Positions 37,150-48,439 of a stretch of 64,000 bases of DNA are shown here, in pieces (positions within the stretch are counted from its first letter, which is position 1; every line of letters begins with the position of its first letter). This DNA comes from Turbatrix aceti (taxonomy: Eukaryota > Nematoda > Chromadorea > Rhabditida > Panagrolaimidae). The stretch spans positions 8,875,246 to 8,939,245 of the forward strand of contig OZ017770.1 in NCBI GenBank assembly GCA_963969345.1, given 5' to 3'. The translations under genes and the position numbers were made by a program. The notes under the pieces were generated by a model, which did not search any database, was not told the DNA's origin, and saw nothing but the letters and a program-made list of their open reading frames with translations.

Positions 37150-37275
37150 TAGTAGACCGACGTTTACATCTCGGCGTATTACGAATCTGCGAGCTTTGCG
37201 ACATTTTTTTGGCGTTAACCTTCGTGCTGCAATACCGTTTCAATCGTGCTCTACGTTGATTTTATGAACGTTCGT
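37150..37275 (+). pseudogene. Argonaute PAZ-region relic
   Basis: The sequence translates to DVYISAYYESASFATFF and then degenerates with a stop. It matches DVRISAYYESASFATVF in exon 3 of the intact Argonaute, and a later block (VDFMNV) also aligns with VEFTNV. About 125 bp remain. This shows at least one further Argonaute copy once stood here. Confidence 0.75.
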
Positions 37276-38264
37276 TACTGAAAACGTTTTGGATATTTTT
37301 TGGTTCCGTATTACTGCTACAGTTAAAACCAATTTTTTGAAAAATCCGAAGTCAAAATGGTTCATAAGGTATGTTTTTTTGAACCGATATAACAATTTTA
37401 CTCGTATCTGAACAATCAATGTTTGCTTTTTTAAACGTGTTTGAAAATTTTCTCTGAAATTAGGTACATAGCATCTCTATTTTTTGAATTAATTTTTTTT
37501 TGTGAATTTGTTTTAACATAGTCCGGTGTTTTGTGTCAGACGTGTTTTTTTGTTTGACATTTATTATCTTTGAAAAAAATGGGTTTCTGCAGATCTGGAT
37601 TGGTTTGACGTGTTTTTTTTTCCGTTACAATTTTTATTGTAGATTTTTTTTATTGCTCCGTGCGCGCATCGATTAATACAAATTCAGAAAGCTAAAATTT
37701 TTCTAAATGTGTCGGATGGGATATAATAGTATGTTATTTTTTTTTAGTTTTTATCAAAAATTGTAAAATTAACATTTGAAGATAATGGGATTTACAGTCT
37801 AAAGGTCGTCAATTTTTCGTTTTTGGTACTTGACCTCTTTGGAATGAAATGTGAAATTCACGTGGTTAACATCGGTTAGTAGCAGACGTTTGATCGAAAA
37901 AAATAATACTAAATAACATAATTTTTAATTTATTTTATGTCGATCGTTATAACTGAATTTTTGCGTTTGATAAAAAAACATGGTAATATTTACTAACGTT
38001 ATTTTTTATTTATTTTGGTTCTGCTATTGTAACTAAATTTTTGCATTTGATAAAAAAATGATCTTTAAATATTTAATTTACAAGTAATTAATAAATAATT
38101 CACTTGATTCGGTCTCATGTTTTCGTCATTTTTTTTTGATATGAAATGCGTGAACTGAAAAAAAACTTTATTCAAACGCGTCATTCTGTGTTACCCAGTA
38201 ATAACAAATATGTGTACATGCTTTCGACTAGGAATATACAAATACACTCACGCACAACACATGT
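37276..38264. other. AT-rich intergenic region with an imperfect direct repeat
   Basis: Around 37928-37980 and 38012-38064 a block ending in tttttgcRtttgataaaaaaa occurs twice about 86 bp apart. No coding signal. Confidence 0.5.
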
Positions 38265-39864
38265 TCATAGACTTTTTACCGAGTCGTCACTTGAGGACGA
38301 ATTGGCAGGGAAATTCACGCAGTCATCAATATCTTTTTCTATGAGATTTTCGGAGTCGAAATGCCTGACGCGACACGAAACAACCGATGTCGTGTACCGA
38401 ACTTCTTGTTTTATGGATATTTTAGGTTTTTTTGACAGCATGAGAATGTCTTCCCGTAAGCTCGATCGTCTTGGTTGCTTTGTCGACACTTCTCGCGATA
38501 GATCTCCTCTTTCTGACAAAATGCCGTTGATGGTTGTCTCGTGTAAGGCACTGGAAACAGGTTTGAAGTGATAAAAGCACCCGCGGGTTGCGCTGTGAAA
38601 GCAAGCCAAGACGCTGTTGCGAATGTGACGCATTCGAAGTGCGTAGATAAGTGGATTTAGTACCAATTTAATCATCACCTGGAACTTAATCAGAGACTTA
38701 CCAAACAGAAATCTGATAAAGTTACTTACCAGAAAATTAACTGTAGAATTGAGCAAAAAGCCGACTTTGAAGCTTACGGATTTCATAAAGATGAACATGC
38801 ATCCCTTTTTGCAGACTAGGACAAAGTTGAGCACACACAGTCCCCAGGAGAGGGTAAACGTTGAGAGAATCAGCAATGTCGTCCAGACAAGCTTGAGCTT
38901 TGATTCTACTTTTTTTTTGTAGTTGTGGTGCATGGATCGTCTAAAAAAAAGGGAAAATGGCTTCTTTTAGGTTTATTTTAAGGTGATACCTCAGATCTGT
39001 ATCGCAGAGGGCTTTGGCCTTCATCAGGGTAACGAGAATATGTGCATAGAGCGCAAAAGTCGCTAGTAGGGGAATAATGAAGCTTACAAACACACTTAAC
39101 CTAAATGGCAATTTGGTGTAAAAGTTGTGACGACACAAATTATTTCTGAAGCCTTCGTTGGGGAGTACGATAAACCAGAGGAGGATAAAGAGCAGGGGTA
39201 CAATCCAGAGCATGGTGATTATTAATCGCTGTCTCTTGGTTGTCAGAATCATTTTGTATTTTAGGGGATAGACAATGCCGACAAACTGGTGTAGAGCCAA
39301 GGCAAATATATGCAAATTTGAAGTCAGCATTCCAGACACCCGAAAGATTTCGAGGATCGCAGCAACGCAATCTGTCTTTTTTCGATAACCCATAACGACA
39401 GGCAAATAACTGTTGAACATTAATCCTTAAAACATGGCTTAATTAAATATCTTTTTTTCAAAAAATAAATATTGTTAGTACCAATTGCCAACAATGATGC
39501 AGCCCACGTATCGGCGGCAGCCAGGCTTACGCAAAGGCGGTTATAGGGATTAATTGGACGCGACAACCATCGTGCAGAAAATACAATAATTCCGTTACCA
39601 AAAACGGCAACCTGAAACCGACGCTTACTAACACACTAAGACTTTTTCAACTAAGACAAATAATATTACCGATAGCACGGCAACCATCACCGGTACAAGC
39701 CAGAGATAAACGGTTCTGGCAAAGAGAAAATCGGGAGTAGAAACCACCGAAAATGTAGTAGCATTGATGAAGGCTGGTAGAGGAGTTGCATAGAGCGTCT
39801 GGGATGTCGGAGAAGACTGGTGTTGGGTGATTGAGGTTATCGCTGTCACTGCTGCCATGTGCAT
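38265..39864 (-). CDS. Rhodopsin-like (family A) GPCR, orphan
   Basis: Five exons: 39670-39864, 39482-39611, 38990-39425, 38730-38940, 38265-38678, giving 461 residues; a second ATG two codons in is also possible. Helix 1 contains GNG, helix 2 LCVSLAAADTW, and helix 3 ends LHIFALALHQFVGIVYPLKY, where the usual DRY is replaced by HQF. Helix 4 has W..P, helix 5 a proline-centred segment, and helix 7 NPLIYALR (NPxxY). The N-terminus has S/T and N-x-T suited to glycosylation, and the 125-residue C-tail is rich in S, K and R. The IVYPLKY and NPLIY motifs place it in class A. Ligand unknown; nematode neuropeptide or amine receptors are the likely neighbours. Confidence 0.87.
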
Positions 39865-39891
39865 ATTCTTGTATGTATATTATATGTTGTA

Positions 39892-39892
<1 letters not shown>

Positions 39893-39928
<36 letters not shown>
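39893..39928. repeat. (GT)n microsatellite
   Basis: About 16 GT units just upstream of the GPCR start codon. Confidence 0.9.
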
Positions 39929-39929
<1 letters not shown>

Positions 39930-41823
39930 GTGTATGAGCAGGGGGTATAATATTTTAAGACGACATCTTACATTGTTTATTTTCCTACAACGTTCTGGAA
40001 AAAAAAACACACAACAATGATGAATAACGCCAACGCGAGTGAATGCATTAAAAAAAACAGCAAAAACAAGGAAAAATATCTATCTATACGAAATAACAAT
40101 TGGCCCAAATTTGAGCAATGTCAGCAAAATAATTGGCATAAAAAAAATTTAAATTGATAAATTGATCAAATTATAGAGCCTAAAGCACGCTTGATCACGG
40201 GCGGAGTTGTATTTATTTTTCAAATTCTATAATAAAAAAAGCCGAATGCACTCAAAGAAAAAATAAATATTACTAAAACTAAATGTTTCATTTTCTTACG
40301 ACAAAAGCAGATTCTACCTGCTCAGATTATCAACGCTCAACGAGTACATTTGCACTACTTTGGGGGAGCTTAGGATTGTTTTTGAAGCATCATAACACGA
40401 CATGGTACAAATTGGTTTTTGGTATTTGTTAGCTATCGTACGAACGTCTACTGCCAGTGATTATCCGACTATACACATTCCCTACAATTTTTTTGAACAA
40501 AAAACAACAGAAAATGTGTTTGTTTCATTAAAAATGATCAGACTAAATAATGTTGAAATAAATAAATATTACTTTCTTAATTCTGACATAAAATTATACG
40601 CATTTACGCATCTCATGAAGAAAGAAAACAACTTTAGTTTTAAAACAAAAAATAGGAGTTCGGAATGCATCTAGCGGCGTTTGCTTGTATCGTGCGTAAT
40701 AAAAACAAACGTAGCAGCATGTAATATGTACAGGCATCTAATGTAAGCATGCATAAAGGGGCGTTTTTGTTCAGGTAACTTGGGAGTTCAAAGTTTGCAA
40801 GCGTATTCTGTAGAAAAAAAATCAAATTGGTAACCAAAATTGGATTTATGCGTTATGCCTTTTTGATGGAGGGTATTGATGGGTTATTGCATGTTGCTAG
40901 CGAACCCGCTACCCTGTATCATAGTAGCCAAGTAGTAGTAATCCACCACCGGCAACAAGCAAAGGGCTAATAAGATAATGTCAAGTGGTAACGGAGTGAA
41001 AAAAACGTAATATACCATGACATTTGTGATTTACAGAAATGGTGAACTACTAAAATTATGAGTCAAACATACACAGGAAAAAAAATTTGATAACGAAAAA
41101 TAAAAAAAACAACAGGCTCGTGTCAGGGAATTTAAATTATAGAAAAAAATGAAGCGCAACAGCCAAATGAATTCCGTCAGGCTCAGGTTCTTTTTTTTCT
41201 ATTAATGTTTCAAGACAAGACACTAATCGTTTATGCCCCTTGCTCCAGAAGAAAAATAAGAAACAGAAAAGGAGGAAAAATGAACAAAACTTTCTTATTT
41301 TGGAGCTCTGTGCCAAGGGTCGAAGAAGACCGCCAGAAAGTTTTATTACCAGTAAAGTGCACTTACTGAGGACAACGATGTTGCCTGATTATAAACGATA
41401 AAAAGGCATCTACACGAATGTAACTGACTTGTTTTGCTTCAGAAACAAAGCAACAGACATTAGAGGTAAAAATTGTATCTTACAGATTGCCAAAATGCTT
41501 TGTATTTTAATTACGTCTGTTATCATTATTGAAACTACAAAAGCAAATCTGTCTGTCGAATCCCGAGTTTTTTTTTTGCTGTTCACCTGATGTTCAGGTT
41601 GCGTGACAGAATGTGAGTCAGAAAAAAATTGTCTTACCTTGGATTTGATTCGGTAAACAGCAAAAAATGGCAAAAAATTTATTAAAAAGGAAATAATTGG
41701 TAAGTACAAAGCATACATCAGTGAGAAGGAATTGCAATCACTTTTGAGATCTTTGAAAAAAAAATATGAGTCACTGGAAGCAGGAGCAGATGCCACAGAG
41801 CGACGGCATTGGTTGATTAGATG
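39929..41823. other. Intergenic region and probable RPC4 3' UTR
   Basis: No convincing gene. On the minus strand the last 150 bp (about 41680-41823) fit the 3' UTR of the RPC4 gene, with an AATAAA near 41680. Repeated A-rich stretches fill 39.9-41.3 kb. Confidence 0.5.
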
Positions 41824-43322
41824 CTAAGCAGTCGTGTTCAACGTCAAATCCACTTCTTCAATTACTGGTTTATCGTTATTTGGATTTGTAAGCATTTCAG
41901 GAGGAAGGTTATCAATTATGTCGCTGTAATTGTAAAATGCCGAAAAGTGATTTGTCACATTTCCAAGAGACAATAGACTGGATTTCGTTTTCGAATTTCC
42001 AGGTGTATTTAGTTTTACGACCGCACCAATCTAAAAAAATTGACCTTTGACCTATTTTTACAAGTTTTTCAAAAAACCTCTGCATCGTGATTTTTCGAAG
42101 ACATAGTGACGTCAAAAATTCTGGTGCCGACTTTTAAAACCGTTTTACCACTTTTGAGAATTTGTAACTTTCCAAATGGTTTGTCTAGTGAAAAGCCGTC
42201 AAGAACGTGCACATTCTGACGTTTTGGTATTGTTGATGTGCCCTGGACATTTGTTGATTCAAACTAGAAATTAGAATAAAAAGTTTAATGCTCTTGTTTT
42301 CAAAAAAAGACACGTACTACATGGGTTGTAGCTCCTTTTTTTCCCTGGTTTCGCAAACGAATGTCAACGTCTGTCATTGTTAATGCATTTCTGTGATTAA
42401 ATATCCGAAGGGAATTTGGTAATTGCATAGAAAATAACTTTGGTCCAGACTCATGAGCTAAAATGCTATATAATTAAAACGTCAACCGAAACACTACTTG
42501 TACGTACTTGAATTAAAAATTTCTGATAATGCTTTGCCTGCTATCTTGCTACACTCTGCCGTACCGCCGAGCAGCGAGGCTACGGAAGACGATGCAAATG
42601 TGAACTGTCTAAAACAGAAAAAAAAATTTTTTTTGGAAGATTTTGTGAAAAGCAAAAACCTTCTCTGTGGTGAAACATGCAACTCAGGTTCACGAAGTTT
42701 CAACTTTGGAGAAACAAATTTGTTTAAGCAGTGGGCAGCCTGTGGTCGGGGAAAAGGAATTGCAGGATATGGCGCAAAATGAGATACTACTTCAACCGGA
42801 CTGCTTTGGTCGTCGGGTAATTGATTTGGCCTAGGCTGAGGCTCCCTCCGCCAGACCTTGTCATAGGAATCACGTGTAGGCACAACATTTGCTTCCTCGT
42901 CGTCGGAAGACTCTGCTTGTAGTCGCAAAGATCGCCGGGGTCTGCTCGGCTGCTTTTTCTGTTTTGGCGTTGATAATTTTTGCTTCTTGAGTTTTGGTTT
43001 ATCAACCGAAGAAGCACTATCCACATTATCAGCCGACCTTTGCGGAATATCCAAGCTTCCCAGAATTTCTTCTGTTCCTAAAATAGTACGCATTTAAAAA
43101 TATTTAATTCACAACTTCTGCAAAAAAAAAACTTGCTCACGCACCGGTCACGCGACATCTCGGTCGTGAAGCAGAAAGTGGAACGCTTTCCAATCCAATA
43201 CTCTCATCAATGAGAGATAAATCGACAATATCTCCAACTTTGTGTCTTGGTGTAGCAATTTTAGAAAGCTTTTTTGTAGCCTTGGGTTTGCGACGAGGGT
43301 CTTCTCGTCGACGCCGCTTCAT
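41824..43322 (-). CDS. RNA polymerase III subunit RPC4 (POLR3D-like)
   Basis: Six exons: 43145-43322, 42660-43077, 42508-42608, 42321-42457, 42078-42263, 41824-42030, giving 408 residues (human POLR3D has 398). The N-terminal half is basic and disordered, with KRRRRE, RPRRSLRLQ and a run of E/D. The C-terminal half carries the RPC4 signature: GKLQILKSGK, VGTRIFDVTM, then a LSLGNV segment and a final F-x-A..YSDIID. This corresponds to the conserved GKL..RKSG..., DVT..., LG.V sequence of RPC4. RPC4 pairs with RPC5 on Pol III, a TFIIF-like module for tRNA and 5S gene transcription. Exon 4 uses the second of two possible acceptors; the first would bring a stop. LIPT2 ends 144 bp upstream on the same strand. 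Confidence 0.8.
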
Positions 43323-43466
43323 TTTAGACAAAAATTTGCCGTGGCATGCGACCAGTGGTATATAAAAAATAGCCGGCTTTCTTTTCCACCCCTTTTATCC
43401 GCACAAGACCATCCACAACGAGCGCAGGAAAACTGTTTGTATATTCTATTTACTCCTAGCACAAAA

Positions 43467-44887
43467 TCAACAAAAAGTCAAAGGATCTCCTGTATCCAAA
43501 GAAACGGTGACATCAAAAACAGATTCAATTTGACGGCATAACGGGACAAAGGTGTCAGGAATTTCTACTTTCCGGTCGAGTTCCTTGGAGAGCGAAGTCA
43601 CGGTTTTGCCATCGATGCCGCAAGGCACGATTTTGTCAAACCAGGTGAGATCCGTATGGCAGTTGAGAGCGAAGCCGTGGCCAGTGATTCCGTGACGAAC
43701 CTGGATGCCGATGGCTGCGATTTTTCGATCTTCTTCGACCCAAACACCTGAAATATTTTTTTTACAATGAAAAACAAGGAATCGTCGTACATATAAGCAA
43801 CCAACAAAAAATTTTTAAATATAACTGAGTGTGCAAAAATTATATAAAAAATAGATGTCCAAACATTTTTTAAATGTGAAACAAGAATAATATTTTCTAC
43901 ACCATAAAAATTAACTTTTGCGCGGCAAAGCTATCTCCGAATTCCAAAGTATTACATGCCAAAAAGTTGGTCATAAAGTCAGTTGAAAGGCAGCCAAAGA
44001 AAAATTTGGTGGTATATAAAAAATTTTGGGAAAAAATTTTTACTTTCATGATCTTTTTTTTATTTTCGGGAAAACCCGGAATTTTAAAAAGGTCCGGAAT
44101 TCGGTTCGGCTACGTTTGCTTTATCCGTGGATATAAAAAATTACACCACGGATGAAGCGTACTAGAATTAATTCATTCTCAACGAGAAAATTCATACAAA
44201 GTAAGATAAAATTTTCTGTTTGTAAAATTTGGTGTAAATCCGTATTACCCTATTCTCAGTTTGTCACACATAAAAATTGGTGTGATACACGCTTATTCAA
44301 GACTTTAAAACCCTTTTTTAAATAAAAACAAACACTTCTGCCTTCAATATGTAATACGCAGCCGTCCCAAGCATCCCAATAAATCCCCACAAACCTGTAT
44401 CTTTTGTCCGAGAAACATTGGGAATGCCAAAGTCTTTTCCCGCTACCCGAATTATGACTTCTTCAATGGCATCGACGAACGATTTGACACCCAGAGACAG
44501 GTGTTTGCGTTGTGATTCTCTCCGAAGATGGAGGTAGCGAAGATCGTAAACGGGATATCCAACGAGCTGTCCCGGTCCGTGAAAAGTGATCATGCCGCCA
44601 CGCCTGATGCGAACAAAATCGGCGCCGAGATTCCGCAGTCGCTGTTCTTCATCTTTTGAGTACAGTTTATCTCGAAGCCCAACGGTGTAGACAGGTGTGT
44701 GCTCGAAAAGACAGAGATAGTGACTGAAAAAATTGATGAGAATGGCAAGAACAGTTTAAACTTACGTATCAAACTTATTTGAAGCTTTGTTTGCATTCAA
44801 CCGGTTAAACAAAGCTTCTTGGATCTGAATTCCTTTAAGATAGGGTAATCTGCCAAACCACAGGGCTTTCACAGGTGTGCTACTCAT
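43467..44887 (-). CDS. LIPT2: Lipoyl(octanoyl) transferase LIPT2, mitochondrial
   Basis: Three exons: 44766-44887, 44395-44723, 43467-43747, giving 243 residues (human LIPT2 has 231). It moves the octanoyl group from acyl carrier protein to H protein/E2 subunits as the first step of lipoate synthesis. Seen: [10 protein letters not shown], the acyl-binding [51 protein letters not shown], and TSLSKEL. The pair TFHGPGQL and LNC-x-TDL..F..I.PCG holds the active-site lysine/cysteine region of LipB enzymes. A possible upstream in-frame extension lacking an ATG could encode the targeting peptide, so the start is uncertain. Intron 2 is long (about 647 bp). It may be co-transcribed with RPC4. Confidence 0.93.
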
Positions 44888-45369
44888 CCGGACGATGTTC
44901 ACGGCAGTCGCATTAGTTTGCTTCAAAAGAAAGCGAACAACGCAACGCACTGTTCACTTTTTGCCAACCAATTTGATTGCTCACGCAAACTTCGATGAAC
45001 ACAATAAAAACTTTGACTCTGCTTTAGCTTCCACGGATAAATTCTTGCTTTACGTTGAGTTATTTTTGGTTTGATTCATGATAACCAAATCGACGGCAAT
45101 GTGATATCTAATTCTGATGGCTTTTTGAAGTTTTGGATGTTATCTGCGTCGATGGCGTTGTCTTCCTTTCTTTTGGATAATGCTTGACACGCGAATAAAG
45201 CTGGAACGGATCGGTTGGCTTCTTTTCTGTGTTCTTAACCGATTTCTAGCATAAACTAAATCAAAATGTTTTTTCCTGTCTAAAATTTGAGCTTCTGCTT
45301 TTTTTTAATCGAACTTGTTGAGAACATTATTTATTTCAATCGATTAATCATTTTATATGCAAATGATTT
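44888..45369. other. Intergenic region between LIPT2 and aspartic protease A
   Basis: Nothing recognisable apart from the first ~120 bp. These are also present upstream of the LIPT2 pseudogene at 53 kb, so the duplication included LIPT2 5' flank. Confidence 0.6.
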
Positions 45370-46473
45370 TTACTTTTTGATTTCGGCGAAGCCAAGGCGC
45401 TTTTGTCCGACGTCAAAGACCGTGCAATACGAGCGAATGAAGGGGTCGCCAAGTAAGAATCCATTAAGTCCAAATAAAGCGTTCGAATCAATAGCTAAGA
45501 CAAGATTCCCGTCACCAAGATCAACGACGTATTGACTGTTGGGGATAGTAAGCTTTTTTCCGCTGATAGTCAATACGATATCGGGTGCGGAGGACGTCGA
45601 TGAAACAGTGTACATTCCGGAAAGTGGATCTATGGTGGCGTTACTTTGGCTCACGATAGAATTCACTAAATCATCCGGTAAAATTAGCACCGTTGTTCCA
45701 GTGTCCGCAATGGCGGTTTTATTATCTTTATGATATTTCTGGACAAAATTACCGGCTTTGACTTTATCGACGTCAAACTGATAATAGTTTGCCTTGGTCA
45801 GATTGATGTATACCACGTCGCTTGAGCAATGTTCTGTATCCAGTCCGCCAAAAGTGATTTGTCCGCCGGGACCATCAGCAGTTGCTGGTTGGTCTTTTTC
45901 GTAGTATGCAGTGAAAATTGGTTCATCAAACACACCTTGGTTGACTGCTTCAATAAATGGTGGCACGGTATTATCATCAGAAAGAGACTGGAAAGCCAAA
46001 CCGAGAATTCCATAAGTTGGAGATTTAACTATGCCTTGATCAACAGTGACTTGAGCAAAAGTAACATTTTGTACAACGACCCCGTCATCGGTTGCTCCGC
46101 CAAAAGCAAAGGTATCAACACCAAGAAATCCGGACGCAGCTCCAGAACCATATTGAATTGAAAATGATTTACCGTTTTTTTTGTAGGTAGAGGATTTTTT
46201 TGAGTTAAAGCCCTTTTTGCCAGCGTTAGGATCAGTTGCGTCCGCGACCCAGAAATCAGAAGATCCTGTGTCTAGAACAACTTCGAACACTTGAGGTGGT
46301 GTACCGAGAGAAATGTTGCCCAAATATGCCATATTGTCAAGGTCGGAAAGATGTTCATGAAACGGATTCTTTTTACGCCGAACTTGATTTTTGACGACTC
46401 GGCGGAGCACGTCCATCTTGACGACGGCTGTGGCTGCTATGCCGACCAAGGCAAAAAGAACGAGTAGCTTCAT
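45370..46473 (-). CDS. Pepsin-like aspartic protease A (intronless)
   Basis: A single exon of 367 residues. A hydrophobic signal peptide (about 1-16) leads to a short basic propeptide with RRKKNPFHEH. The first active-site motif is LDTGSSDFWV (Asp68), the flap tyrosine is in IQYGSG (Tyr108), and the second site is IADTGTTV (Asp257). The ends GFLLGDPFIRSYCTVFD and RLGFAEIKK are typical of the A1 family. The cysteine loop that normally follows the first Asp (C-x4-C) is missing. A secreted or lysosomal digestive role, as for nematode ASP proteins, is likely. It is a tandem partner of copy B, and intron loss in both suggests one intronless ancestor. Confidence 0.95.
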   Translation of the reverse strand: MKLLVLFALVGIAATAVVKMDVLRRVVKNQVRRKKNPFHEHLSDLDNMAYLGNISLGTPPQVFEVVLDTGSSDFWVADATDPNAGKKGFNSKKSSTYKKNGKSFSIQYGSGAASGFLGVDTFAFGGATDDGVVVQNVTFAQVTVDQGIVKSPTYGILGLAFQSLSDDNTVPPFIEAVNQGVFDEPIFTAYYEKDQPATADGPGGQITFGGLDTEHCSSDVVYINLTKANYYQFDVDKVKAGNFVQKYHKDNKTAIADTGTTVLILPDDLVNSIVSQSNATIDPLSGMYTVSSTSSAPDIVLTISGKKLTIPNSQYVVDLGDGNLVLAIDSNALFGLNGFLLGDPFIRSYCTVFDVGQKRLGFAEIKK

Positions 46474-47335
46474 GGTTGAGAATGATGATTTTTTTGGCAG
46501 ACAGGCCAGTATTTATTTGCATTTAAAACGAATAATGTTCGTCTTGACGTCTGGCAGACGGATAACAATGGCTACCGTTCTATTCAACTCCGGGGAAATG
46601 CTTGGCTCCGATGTCTCGTAAACAATATCATCGTTAAATAAAACAATTTAACGGTGTCTGATTTGGGATTCAAATCAACGTCAATTGTTAAAAAAACGTT
46701 ACACCCAATCATCTGCGTTTAAAGTAAGCTATTGTTTTATCTTCTCTGCTTGTTTACCATGATTTTATTCATTGCCCCCGTTTTTTAAATCATGATGCAA
46801 TGCTGAGATGAAGCTTCGTATAACAATACATACAGCACTTTATTATATCTCAAAATTAATGATCGTAATGGAAATAGGGCACTCTTTACTTTACTTTACT
46901 TTATTACTCTTACTCGTGCATAATTACTCATTACAAAATTAAAGAGACAGTGATGAGTATCGAGATTGCACGAAGAGGGCGCCGTCAATCGTAGCTACCT
47001 GCGTCACGTCGTAGTCCTTAGCAGGAGCGTTCTGGAAGGCCGCAAAGTTGTCAGTCCATCGCCTCGGAGGGTGGCCTGGCGGACGCTTGTTCTTTGGCGC
47101 GGTCGGAGGCACTGGCTGGTCTTGCGGCTTTCAGTGGCTTAGGCGGGTCCGTTTCTGTTATCCGTTTTCTGTTATCCGACGTCAAGAAATGGAACTTAAA
47201 AAAAATTTTGCAACGTCAATTTTTTTTTTGTGTTTAAACATTATTTAGAGCGACAATGATTATCTTACACAAAACAGTTTTTGCAGAACGTTATTTATTT
47301 CAATCACTCAATTAATTAATCATTTTATATGTTTT
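46474..47335. other. Spacer between the protease copies
   Basis: Contains a LINE tail (separate entry) and a TACTT-type low-complexity stretch at about 46888-46910; nothing else recognised. Confidence 0.5.
46950..47110 (-). mobile_element. Non-LTR retrotransposon 3'-end fragment
   Basis: Minus-strand translation gives KRPPGHPPRRWTDNFAAF, followed by about 30 codons and a stop. The GRP..RW.D-(D/N) motif is a common C-terminal signature of LINE reverse transcriptase proteins. Only the tail is present. Confidence 0.55.
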
Positions 47336-48439
47336 TTACTTTTTGACTTCGGCAAAGCCAAGGCGTTTTTGTCCGACGTCAAAGACCGTGCAATACGAGC
47401 GAATGAAGGGGTCGCCAAGTAGGAATGCAGGCCATCCAATATCTGAACTCGGTATGATATCTATGACAAGATTCCCATCACCAAGATCAACGACGTATTG
47501 ACTGTTGGGGATCGTAAGCTTTTTTCCACTGACAGTCAATTCGATATCGGGAGCGGAGGACGTCGATGGAACAGTGTACATTCCGGAAAGAGGATCTATG
47601 GTGGCGTTACTTTGGCTCACGATAGAATCCACTATTTCATCCGGTAACGTTAGCACCGTTGTTCCAGTGTCCGCAATGGCTGTTTTGCTAATTCCTTGAT
47701 ACTCCTGAACAAAATTACCGGCCTTGACTTTATCGACGTCAAATTGATAATATTTTGCTTCGGTAAGATTAATGTATAACACATCGCTTGAACAATGTTC
47801 TGTATCCAGTCCGCCAAAAGTGATTTGTCCGCCGGGACCATCAGCAGTTGCTGGTTGGTCTTTTTCGTAGTATGCAGTGAAAATTGGTTCATCAAACAAA
47901 CCTTGATTGACTGCTTCAATGAATGGTGGTACGGTATTATCATCAGAAAGAGACTGGAAAGCCAAACCCAAAGTTCCATAATCTGGTGGTTTAACAACGT
48001 CCTCATCAGAAGTTACTTGTGCAAAAGTTACATTTTGTACGACTACCCTTTCTCCGGTTGCTCCACCAAATGCAAAGGTATCGACTGCAAGAAATCCTGT
48101 TGCACTTCCTATGCCATATTGAATTGAAAATGGTTTTCCGTTTTTTATGTAGGTAGAGGATTTGTTCGAGTAAAAGCCCTTTTTGCCAGCGTTAGGATCA
48201 GTTGCGTCCGCGACCCAGAAATCAGAAGATCCTGTGTCTAGAACAACTTCGAACACTTGAGGTGGTGTACCGAGAGAAATGTTGCCCAAATATGCCACAT
48301 TGTCTTGATCGGAAAGATGTTCATGAAACGGATTTTTTTCACGTCGAACTTGATTTTTGACGACGCGGCGGAACATATCCATCTTGACGACGGCTGCAGC
48401 TGCTATGCCGACCAAGGCAAGAAGAACGAGTGACTTCAT
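47336..48439 (-). CDS. Pepsin-like aspartic protease B (intronless)
   Basis: A single exon of 367 residues, the same length as copy A and clearly its tandem duplicate. It has a signal peptide, a basic propeptide with RREKNPFHEH, Asp68 in DTGSSDFWV, a flap tyrosine in IQYGIG, and Asp257 in IADTGTTV. Differences from A cluster in the flap region (G-S-G to G-I-G-S) and before the last loop (residues about 330-345). These are places that shape the substrate cleft, so specificity may differ. Confidence 0.95.
   Translation of the reverse strand: MKSLVLLALVGIAAAAVVKMDMFRRVVKNQVRREKNPFHEHLSDQDNVAYLGNISLGTPPQVFEVVLDTGSSDFWVADATDPNAGKKGFYSNKSSTYIKNGKPFSIQYGIGSATGFLAVDTFAFGGATGERVVVQNVTFAQVTSDEDVVKPPDYGTLGLAFQSLSDDNTVPPFIEAVNQGLFDEPIFTAYYEKDQPATADGPGGQITFGGLDTEHCSSDVLYINLTEAKYYQFDVDKVKAGNFVQEYQGISKTAIADTGTTVLTLPDEIVDSIVSQSNATIDPLSGMYTVPSTSSAPDIELTVSGKKLTIPNSQYVVDLGDGNLVIDIIPSSDIGWPAFLLGDPFIRSYCTVFDVGQKRLGFAEVKK

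Noticed and set aside
41410..41796. A 128-codon minus-strand frame as a membrane protein gene
   Set aside because: It begins within 30 bp after the RPC4 stop, spans an AATAAA and A/T runs, has no ATG at its start and no splice-consistent continuation; it fits the RPC4 3' UTR better.
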